Source: Tepidisphaera sp. (GTDB taxonomy: Bacteria > Planctomycetota > Phycisphaerae > Phycisphaerales > UBA1924). Taken from it: a stretch of DNA of 64,000 bases. The stretch covers positions 1-64,000 of the forward strand of contig WGNV01000004.1 in assembly GCA_016124375.1 (NCBI GenBank). The letters run 5' to 3'. The first letter of the stretch is position 1; every line of letters starts with the position of its first letter. The position numbers and the translations under genes are program-made. This document shows positions 20,780-29,058 of this stretch, in pieces. The notes under the pieces are model-generated. The model saw only the letters and a program-made list of their open reading frames with translations. It did no database searches and was not told the DNA's origin.

Positions 20780-21219
20780 GCCCCATGGCCGCTCCCCATG
20801 GCCAGCATGATCGGGCCGTCATCACCGTCGTCAACGACGCCGCGGCCATCGAGCGCGCGGAAGACCGCGTCGTCGAGGCGCTCGCGCGATTCAACTATCC
20901 CCGGGCCTCGGTGTTCGCGGTGCGGCTGTCGCTGCACGAGGCGATGAGCAACGGCTTCCGGCACGGGCATCGGAGCCTGCCCGAGGACACGCCCATCTCG
21001 GTGAAGTTCGACGCGTCCGACGAGCACATCGAGATCGTGGTGGAAGATCAGGGACCAGGGTTTGACCCCAGTGCCATCCCGGATCCGACGCTGGAAGAGA
21101 ATCTTGAGCGCGGCTCGGGACGCGGGCTGCTTCTGATCCGGGCCTACATGACCTCGGCCGAGTACAACCAGAAGGGCAACGTGCTGCGGATGACGTATCG
21201 GCGGCCGGCGGGGACGTGA
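20776..21219 (+). CDS. Anti-sigma factor serine kinase (RsbW-like HATPase)
   Basis: SLHEAMSNGFRHGH (N-box), VVEDQGPGFDPSAIPDP, GSGRGLLLIRAYM; overlaps the STAS gene. Confidence 0.9.
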   Translation: MSPMAAPHGQHDRAVITVVNDAAAIERAEDRVVEALARFNYPRASVFAVRLSLHEAMSNGFRHGHRSLPEDTPISVKFDASDEHIEIVVEDQGPGFDPSAIPDPTLEENLERGSGRGLLLIRAYMTSAEYNQKGNVLRMTYRRPAGT

Positions 21220-21403
21220 TCGGCATCCAAGCCGGGGGTCTGGCTCGAATGCAGGCTTGCAGGTCCATTTTCTTGAAGGATTCTAAATCGCAAGAGCGCC
21301 TACAGTCGGTCTAAAGCGACAGTGGGTGCCAAGCCACGTCCGTACACACTCCGAACTTTGATGTCGGCCGGGCGTATCAGATCTTGAGCCATTGGAGACG
21401 ACG

Positions 21404-22645
21404 ATGACCAGCCATCCCGAAACGATTTACCTTGATCATGCCGCCACGACGCCTTGCGACCCGCGGGTGGTGGAGGCGATGCTGCCGTATTTCACGACGA
21501 TGTTCGGGAACCCGGGCAGCCGCAACCACCGGTTTGGATGGGACAGCGAGGCGGCGGTGGACAAGGCCCGCGAGCAGGTGGCGAGGCTGCTGGGCGCGGA
21601 CGAGAAAGAGATCATTTTCACGTCCGGGGCGACGGAGAGCAACAACCTGGCGATCAAAGGGGCGGCGTACCTCTACGAGAAGGCCCCGGCGGGCTCGATG
21701 AATCGCGGGCACATCATCACCAGCATCATCGAGCACAAGGCCGTGCTGGACCCGTGCAAGCGGCTTCAAAAGGAAGGCTTTGAGGTGACGTTTCTGGAGC
21801 CGCCTCAGGATGGTGTGATCACCGCGGAGATGGTGAAGGCGGCGATGCGCGAGGACACCATCCTGGTGTCGCTGATGTGGGCGAACAACGAGATCGGCAC
21901 GATCAACGAGATTCCGGAGATCGGGGCGCTGTGCCACGAGCGGGGCGTGATCTTCCACACCGACGCCACGCAGTGGGCGGGGAAGATGCCGACGGATGTG
22001 GAGAAGGCCCAGGTGGACCTGCTGAGCATGAGCGGGCACAAGATCTACGGGCCCAAGGGCGTGGGGGCGTTGTATGTTCGCCGCCGCAAGCCCCGCGTGC
22101 GGCTGCAGGCCCTGGCCGACGGCGGCGGGCAGGAACGCGGCTTCCGCTCCGGCACGCTGAACGTGACGGGGATCGTGGGGCTGGGCAAGGCGTGCGAGAT
22201 CGCGATGGCGGAGATGGAGAAGGACGCGGCCAGATTGATCCAGTTGCGCGATCGCGTGGAGAAGACGATCACGAGCCAGCTCGACAGCTGCCAGGTAAAC
22301 GGGCACGCGACCAAGCGCCTGCCCCACATCACGAACATCTCTTTCGGCTTCGTCGAGGGCGAGGGGCTGATGATGGCGATCAAGGACATCGCCTGCTCCA
22401 GCGGCAGCGCGTGCACCAGCGCCAGCCTGGAGCCGAGCTATGTGCTGAAGGGCCTGGGAGTGGGCGATGAACTGGCCCACAGCAGCCTGCGGCTGAGCAT
22501 GGGCAAGTGGACGACGCCCGAGCAGGTGGAGTACGCGACGGCGAAGATCGTCGAGGCGGTGAAGCGCCTGCGCGAGATGAGCCCGCTGTACGACATGCAT
22601 AAGGAAGGGATTGATTTGAGCAAGGTGGAATGGGCGCACCACTAG
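21404..22645 (+). CDS. iscS: Cysteine desulfurase
   Basis: [76 protein letters not shown]. Confidence 0.95.
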   Translation: MTSHPETIYLDHAATTPCDPRVVEAMLPYFTTMFGNPGSRNHRFGWDSEAAVDKAREQVARLLGADEKEIIFTSGATESNNLAIKGAAYLYEKAPAGSMNRGHIITSIIEHKAVLDPCKRLQKEGFEVTFLEPPQDGVITAEMVKAAMREDTILVSLMWANNEIGTINEIPEIGALCHERGVIFHTDATQWAGKMPTDVEKAQVDLLSMSGHKIYGPKGVGALYVRRRKPRVRLQALADGGGQERGFRSGTLNVTGIVGLGKACEIAMAEMEKDAARLIQLRDRVEKTITSQLDSCQVNGHATKRLPHITNISFGFVEGEGLMMAIKDIACSSGSACTSASLEPSYVLKGLGVGDELAHSSLRLSMGKWTTPEQVEYATAKIVEAVKRLREMSPLYDMHKEGIDLSKVEWAHH

Positions 22646-23220
22646 CGAAATTGCCAAAGGGCTAAATTGCTAAATGGCTAAATTTAGACCTTCGCGTATG
22701 GGCAGTTGACAGAACTTTGGAGCGAAGATGGCACGCGGGCGGTTGAAACCTGAGTTTTTGGAGCGAGCCGAATCGTTCAGCGATCGGTGCGTGGCAGTGG
22801 CGGAGCAACTGGCTGCGGACGGGAGGTTCTTGCGAATTGTGGAGCAGTTGGCCGCGGCTGGCTCGTCGGTGGGTGCGAACCTCGCTGAGGCTGACGAAGC
22901 CATGAGCACGAAGGACTTTCGGAAGTGTTTGGCGATCGCGACGAAAGAACTGGCAGAGACGCGGTTTTGGCTGCGGCTTTGTATTCGACGGAAGTGGGTG
23001 CCCGAAGGACGCCTTTCGTCGTTGCTCGAGGAACTCACAGAGATCAAGACGATCGTCGGTTCGATTCTGAAGGGCACGCAGTGGGAGTCCACGAAGAAAC
23101 CCGCCCGAAGTTTCACGGGACGACCGATCCGAGAAACCCAATCGAATGCACGCCCGGCAATGGAATCTCGTCGCACCTCTGATTTAGCCATTTAGCAATT
23201 TGGTATTTAGCAATTTGGAG
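22646..23220. mobile_element. Putative small inverted-repeat-bounded element carrying a four-helix-bundle gene, inserted between iscS and iscU
   Basis: 22664-22683 aaattgctaaatggctaaat is the exact reverse complement of 23182-23201; the partial match extends to ~40 bp with internal 7-8-mer repetition on both sides. Confidence 0.65.
22728..23195 (+). CDS. Four-helix-bundle protein (S23 / 23S rRNA intervening-sequence protein family)
   Basis: FLERAESFSDRCVAVAEQLA..RFLRIVEQLAAAGSSVGANLAEADEAMSTKDFRKCLAIATKELAETRFWLRL: hallmark of the family. The stop codon lies inside the right inverted repeat. Confidence 0.85.
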   Translation: MARGRLKPEFLERAESFSDRCVAVAEQLAADGRFLRIVEQLAAAGSSVGANLAEADEAMSTKDFRKCLAIATKELAETRFWLRLCIRRKWVPEGRLSSLLEELTEIKTIVGSILKGTQWESTKKPARSFTGRPIRETQSNARPAMESRRTSDLAI

Positions 23221-23227
23221 ACTTCCC

Positions 23228-23662
23228 ATGGCATACGGCCCGAAGATCATTGAGCATTACGAAAAACCCCGCAACGTCGGCTCCTTCGGCACGACCGCCG
23301 AAGTCAAGACTCGCAAGGACGTCGGCGTCGGGTTGGTCGGCGCGCCCGAGTGCGGCGACGTGATGCAGCTGCAGATCCGCGTCAACCCCACCACCGGCGT
23401 CATCGAGGACGCCAAGTTCAAGACCTTCGGCTGCGGCTCGGCGATCGCGTCGTCTTCGCTGGCGACCGAGTGGCTGAAGGGCAAGACGCTGGACGAGGCT
23501 GAGTCGATCAAGAACACGCAGATCGTCGAGGAACTAAGCCTGCCCCCGGTGAAGATTCACTGCTCGGTGCTGGCGGAAGATGCGATCCACGCCGCGATCA
23601 AGGATTATCAGGAGAAGAACGGGATCGCGGCCAAGGCCGGCGAGCAGTCCGCGGCTCATTAG
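23228..23662 (+). CDS. iscU: Fe-S cluster scaffold protein IscU
   Basis: MAYGPKIIEHYEKPRNVGSF, GAPECGDVMQLQIRV, FKTFGCGSAIASSSLATEWLKGKTLDEA, PPVKIHCSVLAEDAIHAAIKDY. Confidence 0.95.
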   Translation: MAYGPKIIEHYEKPRNVGSFGTTAEVKTRKDVGVGLVGAPECGDVMQLQIRVNPTTGVIEDAKFKTFGCGSAIASSSLATEWLKGKTLDEAESIKNTQIVEELSLPPVKIHCSVLAEDAIHAAIKDYQEKNGIAAKAGEQSAAH

Positions 23663-23795
23663 GATGAGATGAGGACGCGTCTGCTCGGCGATCAAGCCTC
23701 GCGAACTCGATGCAATTGCTCTTGCGGCTGGGCCGAGAGGTGATAGCCTTTCTCCGTCGATGTCTCTTTTGATGAGATCGGCAGAGGAGGGACGC

Positions 23796-24539
23796 ATGAT
23801 CAAGATTGTGGCGATCGTGGCGGTGGCGGCGTTTGCCGGCGCGGCCTCGGCACAGAATCTGTTGGTCAATCCGAGTTTCGAATTCGGGACGTTCCTCCCG
23901 AATGGCGACAACACGATGGACCTTGGGCCCGGGTCGGCAAACATCGCCGGGTGGTCGGTGACGGGGCCGGGCGTCGCGTGGATCGGTACACCCAACCCGT
24001 TCAGCTTGCTGCCTTCGGACGGAACGAAATTTTTGGATTTGACGGACTACCCGGGCGTCGCGGGGGGCGTGTTCCAGGTGGTCGCACTCACGCCCGGCGC
24101 GACGTACCGGATCACGTTTGACCAGGGCTCGGGCTACTACGGCAACTCCTATCTGCGCGTGCTGGTGACCGACTCGATGGGCACGGTCGCATCGTCGGAC
24201 TTTACCGAGATCGGCATCGCGCAGTCACGCTGGTTTGCGCACAGCGTTGATTTCGTCGCTCGCAGCGCGTCGACCACGATCACGTTCGGGCACTTTTTTG
24301 GGGACGGCAACTACACGGGATTGGACAACGTGAGCCTGGAACTTGCTGGCCCATCGTGCGACCCGGATGTGAACCAGGACGGCGTGGCGGATCAGGGAGA
24401 TGTGGACTACCTGATCAACGTCATCGCCGGCGGCGACAATCCGACGGGGATCGACGCGGATTTCAATCAGGACGGCGTAGCCGACCAGGGCGACATCGAC
24501 GCGCTGATCAACGTGATCGCGGGCGGGCCTTGCCCGTAA
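23796..24539 (+). CDS. Secreted protein with C-terminal dockerin-like Ca-binding module
   Basis: Signal peptide MIKIVAIVAVAAFAGAASA; NLLVNPSFEFGTF carbohydrate-binding-like start; C-terminal CDPDVNQDGVADQGDVDYLINVIAGG...GGPCP. Confidence 0.85.
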   Translation: MIKIVAIVAVAAFAGAASAQNLLVNPSFEFGTFLPNGDNTMDLGPGSANIAGWSVTGPGVAWIGTPNPFSLLPSDGTKFLDLTDYPGVAGGVFQVVALTPGATYRITFDQGSGYYGNSYLRVLVTDSMGTVASSDFTEIGIAQSRWFAHSVDFVARSASTTITFGHFFGDGNYTGLDNVSLELAGPSCDPDVNQDGVADQGDVDYLINVIAGGDNPTGIDADFNQDGVADQGDIDALINVIAGGPCP

Positions 24540-24814
24540 TCCTCTGATCATGAGTCCTTGCGACGAAGGCTGTGCGATGCGGGGTTCTCAGGCGTCGGCG
24601 TAGCGAGCTGTGATCGAACACTTGCGAGTTTGTGTTGCACGGGCACCGGCGGCGGGTAAACTGACTTCTCCGCATTTCTGTTCGCGGCGTGAACTCTCCT
24701 CGGTCGAACTCACGTGCCGGAACGAGCCATGGCCGTGGCGCCTGGTTGCCTGTGGTTTCGGCTCGCCGCTGCTTCGCAGGTTCGGAGCCCGACGTTTTTC
24801 AGAGGAGCCAACGC

Positions 24815-25567
24815 ATGAACTCGACGTGCTCGATCGTTTCGCTTGCCGCGTGCTTGGTGTGTGGTGGCGTGTGTGCGGCGGGGAACGTGGTGACGATCAA
24901 CTTTGACGTGAACCCGGCGGGGCAGGCGATCTCCGCGCCCGCGGCGTTCGACAACGCATCGCCCTTGCATAACACATTCGCGGCGTGGGGCGTGCACTTT
25001 TCCGGAGCCAACAGCAACCAGGGCGGGGCGTTGCTGAACGATTCGACGTTCAGCGTGCGGGCGTTCAGCGGGCACAATTTTTTGGCGCTCTCGACGGTCG
25101 AGTCGACCGAGTTTGGCGGGCCGGAGACGATCACGTTTGATGTGCCGATGACCCAGGTGTCCATCGAGGCGTCGGGCATCGGGCACCCTCTGGCGTTTCA
25201 GATGCAGGCGTTCGATGCGAGCGGGGTGATGGTGGATTCCGACACGCTGACGACGGCCGGCTGGAGCCAGATGACCGTGGCATCGAACGCGGGGATTCGC
25301 AGCGTGACGCTGCGGGTGTTGACGTCGGGCGTGAACACCGTGACGTTCGATGACTTGCTTGCGGTGCCGGAGATGCCGCCCTCGTGCGACGCGGATGTGA
25401 ATCAGGACGGCGTGGTTGATCAGGGGGACGTGGATTACCTCGTCAACGTGATCGCGGGGGGCGAAAACCCGACGGGCATCGACGCGGATTTCAACGGCGA
25501 CGGCGTGGCAGACCAGGGGGATGTGGATGCGATCATCGATGTGATCGCCGGTGGTTCGTGCCCGTGA
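24815..25567 (+). CDS. Secreted protein with C-terminal dockerin-like Ca-binding module
   Basis: Signal peptide MNSTCSIVSLAACLVCGGVCAAG; C-terminal CDADVNQDGVVDQGDVDYLVNVIAGG...GGSCP. Confidence 0.85.
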   Translation: MNSTCSIVSLAACLVCGGVCAAGNVVTINFDVNPAGQAISAPAAFDNASPLHNTFAAWGVHFSGANSNQGGALLNDSTFSVRAFSGHNFLALSTVESTEFGGPETITFDVPMTQVSIEASGIGHPLAFQMQAFDASGVMVDSDTLTTAGWSQMTVASNAGIRSVTLRVLTSGVNTVTFDDLLAVPEMPPSCDADVNQDGVVDQGDVDYLVNVIAGGENPTGIDADFNGDGVADQGDVDAIIDVIAGGSCP

Positions 25568-25579
25568 GCCGCGGGCGGG

Positions 25580-26191
25580 TCAGACTTCGATGACGCGCCC
25601 GGGCGCGATGGCGAACACCCGATCACCCGGTTGGCGGGCGTAGACGGTGCCCGCGGCCATGCGGGCGAAGGCGGGCAGCACGCCCACGCGGGGCGAGAGG
25701 TGAAAGCACGCGAGCTTGGTGGGCAGGCGCCCGCCGTGCAGCGTGACGGCCGGGTGCAGGTGCCCGCACCAGGCGTAGTCGGCGTCGTCGCCCGGGTTCT
25801 GCGGCTCGTGTGTGAACAGCGTGCGGTGCTCCAGGTGACGCTCACCCAGGACTTCGATGTTCCAGGCTTTCGTCGCCTCGCGCGAGCGGCGGTCGTGGTT
25901 GCCAACGACCAGTTGCATGGGGAGTGGGAACTCTTCGCGCCACGCGGCGACCGAGGCGAGCAGGGCGGGCGTTGTGCCGGCGGGTGCGTGGAGCAGGTCG
26001 CCAAGGATGAGGACGCGCCTGGGGGCGGCGGCGCGGATGGCGTCGCCGAGCCGCGCGAGCGTTTCGCTGTGCAGACCGGCGGGCACGGGCACGCCAGCCG
26101 CGTGGAAGGTTTCACTCTTGCCCAGGTGCAGGTCGGCGACGAGCAGCGTGTCGCCTCGCCACAGGGCGGCCCGGTGGGGCAGCAGCGTCAC
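25580..26191 (-). CDS. pdeM: Ligase-associated metallophosphoesterase (PdeM-like)
   Basis: LLPHRAALWRGDTLLVADLHLGKSETFHAAGVPVP, ILGDLLHA, VVGNHDRRS, WCGHLHPAV. GTG start at 26191 overlaps the Lhr stop (GTGA). Confidence 0.85.
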   Translation of the reverse strand: MTLLPHRAALWRGDTLLVADLHLGKSETFHAAGVPVPAGLHSETLARLGDAIRAAAPRRVLILGDLLHAPAGTTPALLASVAAWREEFPLPMQLVVGNHDRRSREATKAWNIEVLGERHLEHRTLFTHEPQNPGDDADYAWCGHLHPAVTLHGGRLPTKLACFHLSPRVGVLPAFARMAAGTVYARQPGDRVFAIAPGRVIEV

Positions 26192-29058
26192 CACCTGGGA
26201 ATCGTCGGGCGGGGCGGGCGGCGGCGCTTGGGTCGCGGCGAGGCCGGCTCCTGCTCGATCTTGGGAATCGGCAGTCCGTCGTCCCACGTTGGCGTGGGCA
26301 GGGTCGAACCGGAGTGTGACGCTGCCTTCCAAGGTGAGCCGGCTCCTTCCGGATCGGTTTGCCAGACGTCGCGCATGCGCTGCACGCGTTCCAGGATCGT
26401 TTCGCTGCTGAGGCGACCTGCTTGCCGCTCGATGAGGAGCGGAAACGACAGGGGCGTCGGGCGGCGAGTGACCACGATACGCAGGTGGCCCTCGCTCAGG
26501 CGCTGGCAGGTGCGCCCCAGGCGGCTTTCCTCGAAGTGGCGCTCCATGACTTCGCGCCGGGCCTGGGCAAGCAGCAGGTTGCCGGGGTCGAACTCGCTTA
26601 GCACGTCATAGATGAGAGACGAGTTGGCTTGCAGTTGCTTCCCGCTGCGAGCGCGGCCCGGCATGCTCTGAATGACCAGCCCCGACACGCGAGCCACCTC
26701 GCGGAACTGCAGTTTGGCGAGGAGGCTCGTGCCGGCACTCTCCGCGGCGTCGGCGGCGAGATTGGTCACGCTGAACAACTCGGGCGTGAGCAGCGTTTCG
26801 AAGGGCACGTCCTCGGCGGAGAGGATTTCGAAGCCGTAATCGTTGGCGGCGATGGAGAACGTGGCTTTGCGCTGACGCGTGAGGCGCAGGGCGATGATGG
26901 CCGCGAGGCCGCCGTGCACGAGGCGGCCCTCGAACGGGAACACGAACGCGTGCGTGCCCTCGCGGGTGCGGGTGATCTCGATCAGCACATCGCGGGCGGC
27001 GGGGATGATGCTCTCGCGTTGTTGAATCGCGGCAACGGGCAGGGCGTGGGCCAGTTCCGCACAATCGGCGCGGCCTTGGCCCAGTTCTTCGAGGGTTTGG
27101 CGGATGGCACGGGAGAGGGATTCGGAGATGGGGAGACGCGTGCCGCCCCAGATGGGCGTGAGGTGAGCCTGGCCGTAACCGGGGCGGACATACGCGACCA
27201 TGTCCTGGAACATCACGTAGCGCAGCACTTTGCCCGCGAAGACGAACTTCTGGCCTTCGCTGAGCCCGGCGATGAAGTTCTCTTCGATGCGCCCGAGGCT
27301 GCGCCCGCCCAGGAAGCGGATCTCGACGGTGCTGTCGCCCGTGATGGTGCCGACGTTGAAGCGGTGCAGTTGGGCGATTCGCGGGGACTTGACGACCATG
27401 CGGCCATTGTCTTCTTCGACGCGCCGATAGTCCGGGTAGGCCTTGAGTGCTTCGCCCCCGTGGCGGACCTGGGCGAGGCACCAGTCGAAGTCGTTGCGGG
27501 AGAGATCGCGGAACGACCAGGCGCGGCGGACTTCGTCGTAGAGCGCCTCGGGCTCGAAGCCGCCACCTAAGGCGCAGGTGACCATGTGCTGCGTGAGCAC
27601 GTCGAGCGGGGCGACGATCGCGTCGCGCGGCTCGACTTCGCCCCGCGACAGGGCGTCGCGGGCGGCGACGATCTCGATGAGTTCGAGCGCGTGCGTCGGT
27701 ACGCACGTCACGCGGCAGGGCGTGCGGGGGCGATGGCTGGAGCGCCCGGCGCGCTGCACGAGCCGCGCGATGCCCTTGGGCGAACCGATCTGGAGGACAC
27801 GCTCGACGGGCGCGAAGTCGACGCCGAGGTCGAGCGAGGAGGTGGCGACGACGATGCGGATGGCGCCGGACTTCAGGCCCGCCTCGACGCGCTCGCGTTC
27901 GGCGCGGTCGATGCTGCCGTGATGCAGGGCGGCGAGTTCGGTCCACTCGGGGCGAATCGCGAGCAGTGCGTGGAACCAGCGCTCGGCCTGACTGCGGGTG
28001 TTGGTGAAGATGAGCGTGGGCTCGCGCGGGTCGAGAGCCGCGGCGACTTCTTGGACCATGACGAGGCCCAGGTGCCCGGCGAGGGGTAGGCGCAAACCTT
28101 CGCGGGGCAGGATGCTGTCGATGACGACGGGACGATCCATGTCGGCGCGGATGACGACGGGGTCGGCTGTTTGGGTGGCACCTCTCTCCAGAGCGGTGCG
28201 GCGCGGGGCCCCCACTGCCGCCCGCGCGGCTTCGAGCGCGTTGGGCAGCGTGGCCGACAACGCCCACGTGCGGCACATAGGCGACAACTCGCGCAGGCGG
28301 GCCATGGCCAGTTCGGTCTGGCTGCCCCGCTTGCTGGCGAGCAGTTCGTGCCATTCGTCGAGGATGACGCAGCGGACGCCGCCAAGTTGGGCGCGGGCGT
28401 CGGGGCGGGTCAGCAGCAGCGTAAGCGACTCGGGCGTGGTGACCAGCACGTGGGGCAGGCGTTCGCGCTGGCGGGCGCGGACGCTCGAACTCGTGTCGCC
28501 CGTGCGGCTTTCGACGATGAGGCCGGTGTCGAGCTCGTCCACCGGCTCGCGCAGGGCCAGTTCGATGTCGCGCGACACAGCGCGGAGCGGCGTGACGTAG
28601 ATGATCTTGAGCCCGGGGGACAGCCCCGCGGGCGAGCGCGAGTCGCGGATAAGTTCGGCCAGCGGGCCTAGATACGCGGCGTAGGTTTTTCCCGAGCCGG
28701 TAGCGACCTGCACCAAGCCGCTGCGGCCCGCCAAATAGGCTCGCCAGCAATCGCGCTGAAACTCCCAGGGCGTCCAGCCCTTGGAGGCGAACCAGGATTC
28801 GATCGGGGCGAGCGGGCCAGACTCGCTGTGCAGTCGTTGCTCGTTTCGTGACGCTTCAGGTGAGGCTTTGAGAAGTTTCGGGTGTCGCGGGCGTGGGACC
28901 CGGACCTTCGAAGACTCAGGTCCGGCGTCTGAGTCAGTCGCATCCGGACCTGGAGGCGTCGAGTCGAGCGGAGCGTGCGGCGAGCCTGTCGTGTCGCCCG
29001 CTCGCTTACGCGTCTTCCCCGAAGAGCCCGAGTTGTTGGTCGGTTTTCGCTTCGCCAT
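26188..29058 (-). CDS. Ligase-associated DEAD/H helicase (Lhr-Core type)
   Basis: VQVATGSGKTYAAYLGPL, ILDEWHELLASKRGSQTELA, LSATLPN, RLVQRAGRSSHRP, C-terminal winged-helix/DUF4910-like region. Confidence 0.93.
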   Translation of the reverse strand: MAKRKPTNNSGSSGKTRKRAGDTTGSPHAPLDSTPPGPDATDSDAGPESSKVRVPRPRHPKLLKASPEASRNEQRLHSESGPLAPIESWFASKGWTPWEFQRDCWRAYLAGRSGLVQVATGSGKTYAAYLGPLAELIRDSRSPAGLSPGLKIIYVTPLRAVSRDIELALREPVDELDTGLIVESRTGDTSSSVRARQRERLPHVLVTTPESLTLLLTRPDARAQLGGVRCVILDEWHELLASKRGSQTELAMARLRELSPMCRTWALSATLPNALEAARAAVGAPRRTALERGATQTADPVVIRADMDRPVVIDSILPREGLRLPLAGHLGLVMVQEVAAALDPREPTLIFTNTRSQAERWFHALLAIRPEWTELAALHHGSIDRAERERVEAGLKSGAIRIVVATSSLDLGVDFAPVERVLQIGSPKGIARLVQRAGRSSHRPRTPCRVTCVPTHALELIEIVAARDALSRGEVEPRDAIVAPLDVLTQHMVTCALGGGFEPEALYDEVRRAWSFRDLSRNDFDWCLAQVRHGGEALKAYPDYRRVEEDNGRMVVKSPRIAQLHRFNVGTITGDSTVEIRFLGGRSLGRIEENFIAGLSEGQKFVFAGKVLRYVMFQDMVAYVRPGYGQAHLTPIWGGTRLPISESLSRAIRQTLEELGQGRADCAELAHALPVAAIQQRESIIPAARDVLIEITRTREGTHAFVFPFEGRLVHGGLAAIIALRLTRQRKATFSIAANDYGFEILSAEDVPFETLLTPELFSVTNLAADAAESAGTSLLAKLQFREVARVSGLVIQSMPGRARSGKQLQANSSLIYDVLSEFDPGNLLLAQARREVMERHFEESRLGRTCQRLSEGHLRIVVTRRPTPLSFPLLIERQAGRLSSETILERVQRMRDVWQTDPEGAGSPWKAASHSGSTLPTPTWDDGLPIPKIEQEPASPRPKRRRPPRPTIPRW
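28171..28199. repeat. Half-copy of the GGTGGCACC...GGTGC palindrome, in frame inside the helicase gene
   Basis: ttgggtggcacctctctccagagcggtgc, encoding RTALERGATQ on the minus strand. Confidence 0.85.
28897..28951. repeat. Hairpin-family repeat (CCGGACCT-TCGAAGACTC-AGGTCCGG plus third complementary arm)
   Basis: 28897-28929 is identical over 33 nt to 39954-39986; extra CCGGACCT at 28944-28951. Confidence 0.9.

Noticed and set aside
22670-23191. Minus-strand 173-aa ORF across the four-helix gene
   Set aside because: The plus-strand ORF has clear S23-family signature; the antisense ORF arises from composition and the mirrored repeat ends.
22728-23195. Diversity-generating retroelement accessory gene (avd)
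   Set aside because: No reverse transcriptase, template repeat or variable repeat is visible in the window; only the related four-helix fold.
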